From: Flavobacterium sp. 9
GTDB lineage: Bacteria; Bacteroidota; Bacteroidia; Flavobacteriales; Flavobacteriaceae
Length of the DNA: 64,000 nt
Assembly: GCF_002754195.1 (NCBI RefSeq)
Contig: NZ_PEEU01000001.1
Location: forward strand, 4,526,001 to 4,590,000
Reading direction: 5' to 3'
Position numbers and translations under genes: made by a program. Below, piece by piece: positions 7,908 to 15,768 of the stretch. Positions within the stretch are counted from its first letter, which is position 1. Each line of letters opens with the position of its first letter. The notes under the pieces are model-generated. The model did no database searches. It was not told where the DNA came from and saw only the letters and a program-made list of their open reading frames with translations.

Positions 7908-10355
7908 TTAATTTTGTTCATTATTAAAAAATTGATCAAGAGCACTCAAATCAGATATGTTCACACTTCGTGCTTTACTGCCTTCAAACGGACCAACAAT
8001 TCCAGCTGATTCCAGCTGATCGATCAAACGACCGGCTCTGTTGTATCCTAATTTTAATTTTCTTTGCAATAATGAAGCTGAACCTTGCTGCGCGTTAACA
8101 ATAATCTCAGCAGCTTCTCTAAATAAAGTATCTCTTTCGGAAATATCCATATCAAGATTAATGCCAGTTTCTTCTCCAACAAACTCCGGAAGCAAATATG
8201 CTGTGGCATAAGCTTTTTGGGAACCAATAAAATCCGTAATTTTTTCGACCTCAGGAGTGTCAATAAATGCACATTGTACACGAACAACATCATTTCCGTT
8301 GGTATATAATAAATCTCCACGACCAATTAATTGATCGGCTCCTTGCGTGTCCAGAATAGTTCTCGAGTCAATTTTTGAAGTTACTCTAAAAGCAATTCTG
8401 GCAGGGAAATTCGCCTTAATCAAACCTGTAATAACGTTAACAGATGGTCTTTGTGTTGCAATAATCAAGTGAATACCAATTGCACGCGCTAACTGAGCCA
8501 AACGAGCAATAGGAATTTCTACCTCTTTTCCGGCAGTCATAATCAAATCGGCAAACTCATCGACAACTAATATAATATAAGGCAGAAAACGATGTCCGGC
8601 TTCGGGATTTAGTTTTCTCGCTTTAAATTTTTCGTTGTATTCTTTAATATTACGAACCATTGCGTCTTTCAATAATGAATAACGATTGTCCATTTCAACG
8701 CAAAGTGAGTTTAAAGTGTTCACGACTTTTGCATTGTCTGTAATAATAGCGTCTCCAGCATCAGGAAGTTTGGCTAAATAATGTCTTTCTATTTTATTGA
8801 ACAGCGTAAGTTCTACTTTTTTCGGATCGACCAAAACGAATTTTACTTCGGCTGGATGTTTTTTGTATAAAAGAGAAGTCAGAACCGCATTTAAACCAAC
8901 AGATTTTCCTTGTCCTGTAGCACCCGCCATCAATAAGTGAGGCATTTTTGCTAAATCGACCACAAAAGTTTCGTTCGAAATTGTTTTTCCTAAAGCAATT
9001 GGCAACTCCATTTCGGCTTCCTGAAATTTAGCTGATCCAATAACGCTTTTCATAGAAACCATAGTAGGATTCTTGTTCGGTACCTCAATACCAATTGTTC
9101 CTTTTCCTGGAATTGGCGCGATAATACGAATTCCTAATGCAGAAAGTGACAAAGCAATATCATCTTCTAAACTTTTAATTTTAGAGATTCTGATTCCTGC
9201 TTCCGGTACAATTTCGTATAAAGTTACAGATGGACCAACGGTCGCTTTAATCTGTGCAATTTCAATTTTATAGTTACGAAGAGTATCTACAATTTTGTTT
9301 TTATTTTCTTCTAATTCTTCCTGATTAATCGTGATTCCTCCAGTCGAATATTCTTTTAATAAATCGATCGTTGGAAATTTATAATTCGATAAATCTAAAG
9401 TAGGATCAAACAATCCAAAATCTGCAACAAGGCGAGAAGCCAGGTTTTCTTCGATAATATCTTCTTCTTCAGCTTTTTCGATAACAAATTCTTCAGTGTG
9501 TACCGGAGCTGTTGTTACAGGATTAATATCCATTTGAAGAGGTTTTAAAACCGGATTTAAATCAATTTCCGAAGAATGATTTATTGTTGGTTTTAAAGCT
9601 TCTTTGTTTAATTCGAATTGAGAAACTTCAGTTTTTAAGTGAATATTGTCTAATTCCGGATCTTCTTCAATCGCAAATTCTTCCAGATTGTATGCGCTTT
9701 CTGGTTGTTGAGGCGTTTTTATCGAATTTAATTCGGAGTTGAATTCTTTTTTAGTAGAATCAAAATACGACTGAATTTTTTCAGGAGAAAGTTTGATTTT
9801 AAAAATCAGATAAACGATTAACCCGAAAAGCAAGGTCAATAAAGTTCCTGTTTTTCCGATGTAATCCTGTAGAAATAAATTTAATTCATAACCAATTGTT
9901 CCGCCTAATTCAGGTGCTGAAGTGGCGAAAAATCCAAATAGAACAGAAACAATGATAATAGCAAATAAGTCCCAAAACCATATGTTTTTTAGTTTTTTTA
10001 GAGATAATTCTAATGCTAAAAACATTCCGGTAAGGAAAAATAGTCGAACTAATACAAAAGAAGCAATTCCAAATCCTCTATATACGATCAGGTCGGCGAG
10101 ATAAGCTCCAAATTTTCCGAGCCAGTTCTCTACGATTTCAGTACGGTCGCTAAGCTGGCTAACTGCACTTTGGTCAGCTTGCCATTGTCCGTTGACGTAA
10201 AAAGAAATGAATGCAACTAATAATGCAACTGAAAAGAGTATCAAAAGGCATCCCAAAACAAACTTTTGTTGTTTGGTTAATTTCCAGGACTTTATCGTCT
10301 CAGCTTTTGGTTCGTTTTTTTTGTCTAAAGTTTCTTTTTTTGTTGTTTTTGCCAT
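7908..10355 (-). CDS. ftsK: DNA translocase FtsK/SpoIIIE
   Basis: This 815-residue protein has a short charged N-terminus, four membrane segments within the first ~190 residues, a linker of about 130 residues, and then the motor. The Walker A motif is GATGQGKSVGLN (about residues 474-485) and Walker B is YIILVVDEFADLI. The RecA-like core continues through ATQRPSVNVITGLIKANFPARIAF. The C-terminus (LLQRKLKLGYNRAGRLIDQLE) is the winged-helix gamma domain that reads KOPS-type polar DNA motifs. FtsK anchors at the division septum, pumps the chromosome and helps XerCD resolve dimers. The linker is much shorter than in E. coli, as is usual in this phylum. It follows dgkA after an 18-bp gap. Confidence 0.96.
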   Translation of the reverse strand: MAKTTKKETLDKKNEPKAETIKSWKLTKQQKFVLGCLLILFSVALLVAFISFYVNGQWQADQSAVSQLSDRTEIVENWLGKFGAYLADLIVYRGFGIASFVLVRLFFLTGMFLALELSLKKLKNIWFWDLFAIIIVSVLFGFFATSAPELGGTIGYELNLFLQDYIGKTGTLLTLLFGLIVYLIFKIKLSPEKIQSYFDSTKKEFNSELNSIKTPQQPESAYNLEEFAIEEDPELDNIHLKTEVSQFELNKEALKPTINHSSEIDLNPVLKPLQMDINPVTTAPVHTEEFVIEKAEEEDIIEENLASRLVADFGLFDPTLDLSNYKFPTIDLLKEYSTGGITINQEELEENKNKIVDTLRNYKIEIAQIKATVGPSVTLYEIVPEAGIRISKIKSLEDDIALSLSALGIRIIAPIPGKGTIGIEVPNKNPTMVSMKSVIGSAKFQEAEMELPIALGKTISNETFVVDLAKMPHLLMAGATGQGKSVGLNAVLTSLLYKKHPAEVKFVLVDPKKVELTLFNKIERHYLAKLPDAGDAIITDNAKVVNTLNSLCVEMDNRYSLLKDAMVRNIKEYNEKFKARKLNPEAGHRFLPYIILVVDEFADLIMTAGKEVEIPIARLAQLARAIGIHLIIATQRPSVNVITGLIKANFPARIAFRVTSKIDSRTILDTQGADQLIGRGDLLYTNGNDVVRVQCAFIDTPEVEKITDFIGSQKAYATAYLLPEFVGEETGINLDMDISERDTLFREAAEIIVNAQQGSASLLQRKLKLGYNRAGRLIDQLESAGIVGPFEGSKARSVNISDLSALDQFFNNEQN

Positions 10356-10373
10356 TATGGGGTTTCCTATTGC

Positions 10374-10748
10374 CTATATAAATTTTGGTATATAAATAAT
10401 CAAGCCTATTGCGATCGCTGTCATTGCGGCAAAAAATACTGCACCAGCGGCAATATCTTTTATAAATCCGATTCGTCTGCTGTAATCAGGATGAATAAAA
10501 TCAGCTATTTTTTCAACAGCCGTATTCAATCCTTCAACGCTTAAAACTAAGCCGATTGCTAATGTTTGGCAAAGCCATTCGGTTTGCGAAATATGAAAAT
10601 AAAAACCAGCAATGGTCATGAAAATTCCCAATGAGAATTGAACCATGATACTGTGCTCTGTTTTTATAAGTTTTACAGCACCGTTAAAAGCATAAGTCAT
10701 GCTTTTAAGACGGCCTGTAACAAAAGTATTGTCTTTTTGAAATTCCAT
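10374..10748 (-). CDS. dgkA: Diacylglycerol/undecaprenol kinase family protein
   Basis: This 124-residue integral membrane protein has the DgkA signature VEGLNTAVEKIADF with the catalytic Glu and Asn, then DIAAGAVFFAAMTAIAIG. Three transmembrane helices are visible. Family members phosphorylate diacylglycerol or undecaprenol at the inner membrane; in organisms outside the enterics the physiological substrate is often undecaprenol, so the substrate here is open. The gene is nine bases downstream of tpx and just upstream of ftsK, all on the minus strand. Confidence 0.9.
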   Translation of the reverse strand: MEFQKDNTFVTGRLKSMTYAFNGAVKLIKTEHSIMVQFSLGIFMTIAGFYFHISQTEWLCQTLAIGLVLSVEGLNTAVEKIADFIHPDYSRRIGFIKDIAAGAVFFAAMTAIAIGLIIYIPKFI

Positions 10749-10757
10749 TTATTGGTA

Positions 10758-11255
10758 TTATAGTGCTGCTAAAGCTGCTTCGTAATTTGGTTCGTTTGCG
10801 ATTTCAGCAACTTGTTCTGTATGAGTAATTTTTCCATCAGCATCAACAACAATGATCGCTCTTGAATGTAAACCAGCCAATGGCCCGTCAACGATTTCTA
10901 AACCGTTTGTTTTACCAAACGTACCTTCTTGAAAGTCAGATAAGTTTACAACATTTGCTAATCCTTCAGCACCACAAAAACGTTTTTGAGCAAAAGGTAA
11001 ATCTCTTGAAATACATAAAACTGTAGTGTTCTCTAAGTTGCTTGCACTTTCGTTGAATTTTCTAACTGAAGTCGCACAAGTTCCTGTATCGATACTTGGG
11101 AAAATGTTTAAAACTAATTTTTTTCCTGCGAAATCGCTTAGTGAAGCAACTGATAAATCGTTTTGTACTAATTTGAAATCAGCAAGTTGCGATCCAACTG
11201 TTGGTAATTCGCCTGAAGTATGAATTGGATTTCCTCCTAATGTTATTGAAGCCAT
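10758..11255 (-). CDS. tpx: Thiol peroxidase (atypical 2-Cys peroxiredoxin)
   Basis: This 165-residue protein matches Tpx along its whole length. The peroxidatic cysteine is Cys60 in SIDTGTCATSVRKFN and the resolving cysteine is Cys94 in AQKRFCGAEG, the same spacing as in E. coli Tpx. It reduces hydrogen and alkyl peroxides using thioredoxin. A TACTTTTG promoter element sits 26 bp before the ATG. Tpx is the first gene of a minus-strand run that continues through dgkA and ftsK. Confidence 0.95.
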   Translation of the reverse strand: MASITLGGNPIHTSGELPTVGSQLADFKLVQNDLSVASLSDFAGKKLVLNIFPSIDTGTCATSVRKFNESASNLENTTVLCISRDLPFAQKRFCGAEGLANVVNLSDFQEGTFGKTNGLEIVDGPLAGLHSRAIIVVDADGKITHTEQVAEIANEPNYEAALAAL

Positions 11256-11280
11256 GATTTTTGTTTAAATTAATGAGGTT

Positions 11281-11288
11281 CAAAAGTA
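11281..11288 (-). promoter_or_regulatory. TAnnTTTG promoter element of tpx
   Basis: TACTTTTG on the minus strand matches TAnnTTTG. Transcription would start about seven bases later, leaving a leader of roughly 19 nt before the tpx ATG at 11255. Confidence 0.6.
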
Positions 11289-11399
11289 AGGATTAATATT
11301 TGAATCTAAAAGTATTTGTTGTGGGTTGTCGCTACAATTAAGCTAGTAATAAGATAACGAATAATTTGAGGATTTATGTTATCAACGTGATGTTTTGTC

Positions 11400-11492
11400 T
11401 TTGCGAGGAACGAAGCAATATCACTATAGTTTGCGTTTTTATTTTGTAAAGTTTGATTATTGTTAGTGTGGTTGCTTCGTTCCTCGCAATGA
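11400..11492. repeat. Palindromic intergenic repeat (GCGAGGAACGAAGCAA type)
   Basis: TTTGCGAGGAACGAAGCAA near 11400 returns inverted as TTGCTTCGTTCCTCGCAA near 11474-11492, with about 55 bp between the arms. A related GGAACGA word occurs in the palindromes at 41340 and 51070. The gap between tpx and the next gene (11256-11596) otherwise holds only the tpx promoter and a terminator. Confidence 0.75.
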
Positions 11493-11520
11493 CTTTGTTT
11501 GTGCAGAAAATTGAAAACCA

Positions 11521-11557
11521 AAAAAAAACGCCTCCTTGGAATGAAAGCGTTTTTTAA
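11521..11557 (-). terminator. Terminator of the peroxiredoxin/thioredoxin unit
   Basis: AAAAAACGC and GCGTTTTTT flank a short loop. On the minus strand the stem ends in a run of T. It lies about 40 bp after the stop of the small gene at 11597. Confidence 0.65.
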
Positions 11558-11596
11558 GTCATGTTTTTTTTATTTCTTCTTAAGAAAAAGCGTCGA

Positions 11597-11854
11597 TTAT
11601 TTATCGATAGAACCTAAAACACGTTTCATAAACGCATTCAAAGCTTCTTTTTTATCTGTGCCCTGAACTACCATTTTGTGTACTTCAAGCGCACCGTACA
11701 TATTTGAAATTAATTCGCCAATTACATCTAATTCTTCATCTTTTAGTGACGGAATTTCAGTCATCGCTTCCAGAACTTCAATCGTTTCAATGATGTAATC
11801 CTGATCGTTTTCTTCGATAAATTGGGTCAATTGCTTTATTACGGGTAATTTCAT
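11597..11854 (-). CDS. Small conserved protein, DUF6952-like
   Basis: This is an 85-residue acidic, mostly helical protein with no signal peptide, cysteine or membrane segment. From memory it resembles the small flavobacterial family named DUF6952; I could not check this. It is the last gene of a minus-strand set with thioredoxin and peroxiredoxin, which suggests a role tied to peroxide defence. No biochemical function is known to me. Confidence 0.7.
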   Translation of the reverse strand: MKLPVIKQLTQFIEENDQDYIIETIEVLEAMTEIPSLKDEELDVIGELISNMYGALEVHKMVVQGTDKKEALNAFMKRVLGSIDK

Positions 11855-11860
11855 TTTCTA

Positions 11861-11940
11861 GATTTTAGATTGTTAGACTACTTAGACATTTTAGACTTTT
11901 TCAAATTTTTAGAAATATCTAAGTAGTCTAAAAATCTAAG
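11861..11940. repeat. Inverted repeat between thioredoxin and the small downstream gene
   Basis: TTAGACTACTTAGA (11873-11886) pairs perfectly with TCTAAGTAGTCTAA (11918-11931), and the flanking AGATTTTAGA and TCTAAAAATCT extend it imperfectly. The hairpin fills almost the whole 103-bp gap and could attenuate or stabilise the mRNA. It resembles the other dispersed TTAG/CTAAG-rich repeats in the window. Confidence 0.7.
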
Positions 11941-11957
11941 CAAGTCTCATAATCTAA

Positions 11958-12266
11958 TTACGCAATTGCGTTTACCAAGTCGATTAAAACTTCTTGTTTG
12001 TTGGTTTGAGTTTCTCCAACTAATTGTCCGTTTACGAAAGTTGCGAATGTTGGCAAGTTGCTTACATTGGCTAATTTTCTTGATTCCGGAGAATTTTCTG
12101 CATCAACCAAAACAAAAGTGATAGCTTCATTTTCTGTTGCTAATTTTTTGAATTTTGGTTTCATAATACGGCAATTTCCACACCATGAAGCTGAATATTG
12201 TACTACTACTTTTTCGTTTTTAGCAACTAAATCTGCTAACGTATCTTCGTTTAAGTCGATTAACAT
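11958..12266 (-). CDS. Thioredoxin-family protein
   Basis: This 102-residue protein is one thioredoxin fold with active site ASWCGNCRIMKP (Cys29 and Cys32) and the cis-proline loop NLPTFATF. The dipeptide between the cysteines is Gly-Asn rather than the usual Gly-Pro, so the redox potential is likely different from housekeeping TrxA. It is cytoplasmic, with no signal peptide. It lies between a 2-Cys peroxiredoxin upstream and a small unknown gene downstream, so it is probably the dedicated reductant of that peroxiredoxin. Confidence 0.9.
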   Translation of the reverse strand: MLIDLNEDTLADLVAKNEKVVVQYSASWCGNCRIMKPKFKKLATENEAITFVLVDAENSPESRKLANVSNLPTFATFVNGQLVGETQTNKQEVLIDLVNAIA

Positions 12267-12439
12267 GTTTTTGTTTTTTGAGGTTCTGAGTTACTTAGAT
12301 TCTGAGTTGCTAAGTTTTTTAGCTTCTTTGTTTCAGCTTCTTTTGAATAATTTTTGGCAGTAAGATTTTAAGTTACTAAGGCTTTAAGAGAAAATCTTAG
12401 AGCCTTAGCATCTTAGTATCTTAGAACCTTTAAAAGGAA
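12267..12439. repeat. Low-complexity TTCTGAG/CTTAGAACC repeat patch
   Basis: Near-repeats of GGTTCTGAGTTACTTAGA lie at 12280-12325. Their inverted counterpart (CTTAGCATCTTAGTATCTTAGAACC) lies at 12403-12427. The same words recur at 35713-35751, 49476-49520 and 50905-50945. The patch separates peroxiredoxin from thioredoxin and may form a long imperfect hairpin. Confidence 0.65.
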
Positions 12440-13078
12440 TTAATTAGCGCTTAAGTACTCAGCAGTACTAATTCTGTCAGCAGACATAGCTTCTTTTCCA
12501 GCTTCCCAGTTTGCAGGACAAACTTCACCTTTTTCCTGGATATGAGTATAAGCATCAACCATACGTAAGTATTCGTTTACGTTACGACCTAATGGCATAT
12601 CGTTAACACTTTCGTGGAAGATTTTTCCAGTTTCGTCAATAAGGTAAGTAGCTCTGTAAGTTACGTTTGAACCTTCGATGATAACTGAGTCAGTTTCTTC
12701 GCTGTATTCTGTAGAATCGATATCTAAAATTCCTAAAATGTTAGATAAGTTACGGTTTGTATCCGCTAAGATTGGGTAAGTTACACCTTCAATTCCACCG
12801 TTGTTTTTTGGAGTGTTTAACCAAGCAAAGTGTACTTCGTTTGTATCACATGAAGCTCCGATTACGATAGTATTTCTTTTTTCAAATTCTGGTAATGCAG
12901 CTTGAAAGGCGTGTAATTCAGTTGGACATACAAAAGTGAAATCTTTTGGGTACCAAAACAATAATACTTTTTTGTTGTTGTTTACTGCTTCTTCAAAGAT
13001 GTTGATTTTTAAGTTGTCACCCATTTCTGAGATAGCATCTACTGCAATACTTGGGAATTTTTTTCCTACTAAAGACAT
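12440..13078 (-). CDS. 2-Cys peroxiredoxin (AhpC/Prx family)
   Basis: This 212-residue protein has the peroxidatic Cys51 in PKDFTFVCPTELHAF and the resolving Cys187 in GEVCPANW, the layout of typical 2-Cys peroxiredoxins. The catalytic Thr/Arg surroundings (PTEL; TYRATYLID) are in place. It reduces hydrogen peroxide and organic peroxides in the cytoplasm. A good promoter lies 36-67 bp upstream. The thioredoxin-like gene that follows is the likely electron donor. Confidence 0.93.
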   Translation of the reverse strand: MSLVGKKFPSIAVDAISEMGDNLKINIFEEAVNNNKKVLLFWYPKDFTFVCPTELHAFQAALPEFEKRNTIVIGASCDTNEVHFAWLNTPKNNGGIEGVTYPILADTNRNLSNILGILDIDSTEYSEETDSVIIEGSNVTYRATYLIDETGKIFHESVNDMPLGRNVNEYLRMVDAYTHIQEKGEVCPANWEAGKEAMSADRISTAEYLSAN

Positions 13079-13113
13079 ATTTTTCGTTTTACGTTAAAAA
13101 TTTATTTCTGGTG

Positions 13114-13145
13114 CAAAAGTAGGGCATAAGTAGACTTACTTACAA
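13114..13145 (-). promoter_or_regulatory. Promoter of the peroxiredoxin gene
   Basis: On the minus strand TTG (13143-13145), 21 bases and TACTTTTG (13114-13121) match the Bacteroidota TTG-spacer-TAnnTTTG promoter. The leader would be about 30 nt. Confidence 0.7.
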
Positions 13146-13203
13146 TAAGATGTAATTATAAAAATTTATTAAGTGATAGTATTTAGTTATGGTTAGCTGT
13201 AAC

Positions 13204-14817
13204 TTATTGAAGTTCAATATTTACGGGTAAGCTTCCGTTGCAAGTAGCATTTTCAAGAAATTGAATTCCTGCAATTTTTTGAAATTCTTCAAAATCCTGA
13301 TACGCCTGAATTAATCCTGAAGCCTTAGAAAGATTCGGGATTATTGGCAAAACATACGGATTTCCGAAAACATAAACGATACATTTTTTGGTTTGAAGTA
13401 ATCTTGAAAGTAAATCTAAAACTTCAGTATTAATTTCGAAATTGTTCATTGGTTTTGCCTTTGGAACAAATAATGAAATAATTATGGTTTCGAAATTTTG
13501 AAGTTCTTTTTCGATCGAAGAAATGTTTGAAACTTCTAAATTTTCAAAAGCAAATTCCGGAGATTTTAATTCTGAATTTATCGTTTTGAAGAACGTGTTT
13601 TCTACATTTTTATACAAACTCAATTTTACTAATTGATTGTTCTTTTGAGATTCAAAAGCTAATTCACTATTAGAATTATCGATAATTTTTGTAATTGAAT
13701 TTTGAGCAATTTCAAGATTCAGTTTTGATGTTTTTTCGAAATTTAATTCTCCCGAAGTAAAATTAGAATCAGCAATAATTCCAACTTTTTCTTTGGCTTT
13801 CATTATTCTGTTGAAACTTTCTTCGATACGTTCCGGCGATGCATTTTTAAGAATTGCTTCAATTCCTTCCGGAACATTTTCGGCAAAGCATAAAACATCA
13901 TTTCCGGCATTGAAAGCTTCCCATTCCAGTTCACCTTTTGTTTCATACAATTTAGAAACGCTGTGCATGTTTAGCGCATCCGAAATTACCAAACCATCAT
14001 AACCCAATTGTTTGCGTAAAAGTATTTCAATAATAGGTTTTGATAAAGTTGCCGATGTATCTTTTCCGTCATTTAAACTCGGAACCGCCAAATGTCCAAT
14101 CATAATCGAATCAACATTATTTTCGATTCCTTTAATGAACGGATATAATTCGTTTTCTAATAATTCTTCTAAAGTTTCCTTTAAAACCGGTAATCCCAAA
14201 TGCGAATCTACATTCGTGTTTCCGTGTCCGGGAAAGTGTTTCAGACAGCCTAAAACCCCAACTTCAGACATTCCGTTAAGATATTCAACAGCAAAATCAG
14301 CAACTTTTTCTTTGTTTTCGCCAAAAGAACGATATCCAATAACGGGATTATTCGGATTGTTATTAATATCTGCCAAAGGCGATAAATTATAATGAATTCC
14401 GGCAGCTTTTAAGTCTAAACCAATTTGTTTTCCAACTTCATAAACCAAAGCTGATTTACTTTCCGGCAAAGCGCCAAGCGTAATTGCATACGGATATTGT
14501 GGCGTTTTTTCGATACGCATTGCCAAACCCCATTCGGCATCAATACTGATTAAAAGTGGAGTAGAAGCAGCTTTTTGATAACGAACAATTAAGTCTTTGA
14601 TTTTTTGATAACTATCGTCATTAAAAACAACTTTTTTCTTGCTTTCATAGTTGGTTGCAGCACTGGCACGACTATGAAAAAAAGTCAATCCGCCAATGTT
14701 ATGTTCTTTTATCAAACGTTCGGTTTCCTGAATGTTTTCTTCGGTATCGTTTATGAAAACTGCAGGAAAAAAGAATTGTCCCACTTTTTGTCTTAATGCT
14801 TGTGCTGTCATTTTCAT
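13204..14817 (-). CDS. nagZ: Glycoside hydrolase family 3 beta-N-acetylglucosaminidase (NagZ type)
   Basis: The GH3 domain spans about residues 5-340. KHFPGHGNTNVDSHLG carries the Asp-Ser-His pair that acts as acid/base in NagZ, and GLVISDALNMHS carries the nucleophile Asp. The remaining ~190 residues look like the second GH3 domain found in two-domain NagZ enzymes. The position after HG is Asn where many NagZ have Asp. NagZ removes GlcNAc from GlcNAc-anhydroMurNAc muropeptides. No signal peptide is seen, so it is probably cytoplasmic. I chose the ATG at 14817, two bases after the preceding stop, over an ATG at 14841 that overlaps the GNAT gene. It ends the peptidoglycan-sugar locus. Confidence 0.88.
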   Translation of the reverse strand: MKMTAQALRQKVGQFFFPAVFINDTEENIQETERLIKEHNIGGLTFFHSRASAATNYESKKKVVFNDDSYQKIKDLIVRYQKAASTPLLISIDAEWGLAMRIEKTPQYPYAITLGALPESKSALVYEVGKQIGLDLKAAGIHYNLSPLADINNNPNNPVIGYRSFGENKEKVADFAVEYLNGMSEVGVLGCLKHFPGHGNTNVDSHLGLPVLKETLEELLENELYPFIKGIENNVDSIMIGHLAVPSLNDGKDTSATLSKPIIEILLRKQLGYDGLVISDALNMHSVSKLYETKGELEWEAFNAGNDVLCFAENVPEGIEAILKNASPERIEESFNRIMKAKEKVGIIADSNFTSGELNFEKTSKLNLEIAQNSITKIIDNSNSELAFESQKNNQLVKLSLYKNVENTFFKTINSELKSPEFAFENLEVSNISSIEKELQNFETIIISLFVPKAKPMNNFEINTEVLDLLSRLLQTKKCIVYVFGNPYVLPIIPNLSKASGLIQAYQDFEEFQKIAGIQFLENATCNGSLPVNIELQ

Positions 14818-14819
14818 TA

Positions 14820-15269
14820 TTATAAAGTCTTTTTCATACAAACGCTATTATCCATTTTTTCGTAAGGAGGATAATTCGGAATTATAGAATAACCCAGTTT
14901 TTGATATAAATTGATTGCTTCCGGTTGGTTTTTTCCGGTTTCGAGAATAGTATAAGTATAACCAACTTCTTTTGCCCAAATTTCTAATTCGGCCAAAACC
15001 TGAGATGCAATTCCTCTTTTTCGGAAATCATGATGAACAAACATTCGTTTAATTTCGGTCGTACCACTTTCTTTTTCTCTAAAAGCACCACAACCAACAG
15101 GAATGTCGTTTTCATAATAAACGAGAACATGTTTAATCTTATCGGTTTTATTAAACTGATTGTAAAAGTCGTGATCTTCACCGTCTCTAATCGCTAAATC
15201 TTTGTCCAACAAAGCAACAAGATTTATAAAGTCGATATCGTCTGAATTGGTTCGTTTTAAAGTACTCAT
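14820..15269 (-). CDS. GNAT-family N-acetyltransferase
   Basis: This 149-residue protein has the GNAT core: VPVGCGAFREKESGTTEIKRMFV, then HDFRKRGIASQVLAELE, the acetyl-CoA pyrophosphate loop of the RxxGxA type, and TILETGKNQPEAINLYQKLGY. It is cytoplasmic. It ends two bases before nagZ, so the two are probably co-translated. This raises the possibility that it acetylates an amino sugar or a peptide released from muropeptides, but the substrate cannot be read from sequence. Confidence 0.87.
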   Translation of the reverse strand: MSTLKRTNSDDIDFINLVALLDKDLAIRDGEDHDFYNQFNKTDKIKHVLVYYENDIPVGCGAFREKESGTTEIKRMFVHHDFRKRGIASQVLAELEIWAKEVGYTYTILETGKNQPEAINLYQKLGYSIIPNYPPYEKMDNSVCMKKTL

Positions 15270-15403
15270 AATTCAAAAAAGTTTAGTAAAAATAAAAGCA
15301 AGTTGCCTTATTTTTTTACCATATAAAATATTAAGCTATAAAGATTGGCTTAAATTACTTAATCTCCTGATATAAAAGAAAACTAAGCTTAATTTAAATC
15401 CAG

Positions 15404-15745
15404 TTATTTCAATTTTGCTTTCTTTTGTTTAGCCAATTGTTTTTTGGTTTCAATAGCTTTTTCTAGTCGGTTTTTGAAACGGAAAAGTTTAGGCAAACCT
15501 TCAAGTCTGTCTACCAGAGTAATTTCTTCGTAAACGATAATGGCTTTTTCTAAAACTCTAATTTCATTTTCAATATCATTTTCATTTTTATAGATCGTTG
15601 CTAATCGATCATAAGGATGATTTCCTTTAAAGCTTTCCTTGACATTTTCCTCATATAACTCAATTGCTTTTTCTAAATTTCCTGTTTTCTCGAACTCAGC
15701 TCCTTTCAAGTTGCGTTCGGCCTGCAAATTTTCATTGATTTCCAT
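15404..15745 (-). CDS. Small TPR-like protein
   Basis: This 113-residue, strongly charged helical protein resembles two to three tetratricopeptide units (KGAEFEKTGNLEKAIELYEENV; NHPYDRLATIYKNENDIENEIRVLEKAI) and ends in a lysine-rich tail. It has no signal or membrane segment. TPR proteins act as protein-binding scaffolds. It starts 23 bp after the AmpG-like permease and is probably in the same transcript. Its partner is unknown. Confidence 0.7.
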   Translation of the reverse strand: MEINENLQAERNLKGAEFEKTGNLEKAIELYEENVKESFKGNHPYDRLATIYKNENDIENEIRVLEKAIIVYEEITLVDRLEGLPKLFRFKNRLEKAIETKKQLAKQKKAKLK

Positions 15746-15768
15746 ATGTAAGATGTTTGATTTGGGGT

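Noticed and set aside
11306..11521. 71-codon minus-strand frame (contains CEERSN)
   Set aside because: It is a translation of the palindromic repeat at 11400-11492; such peptides appear wherever this repeat occurs.
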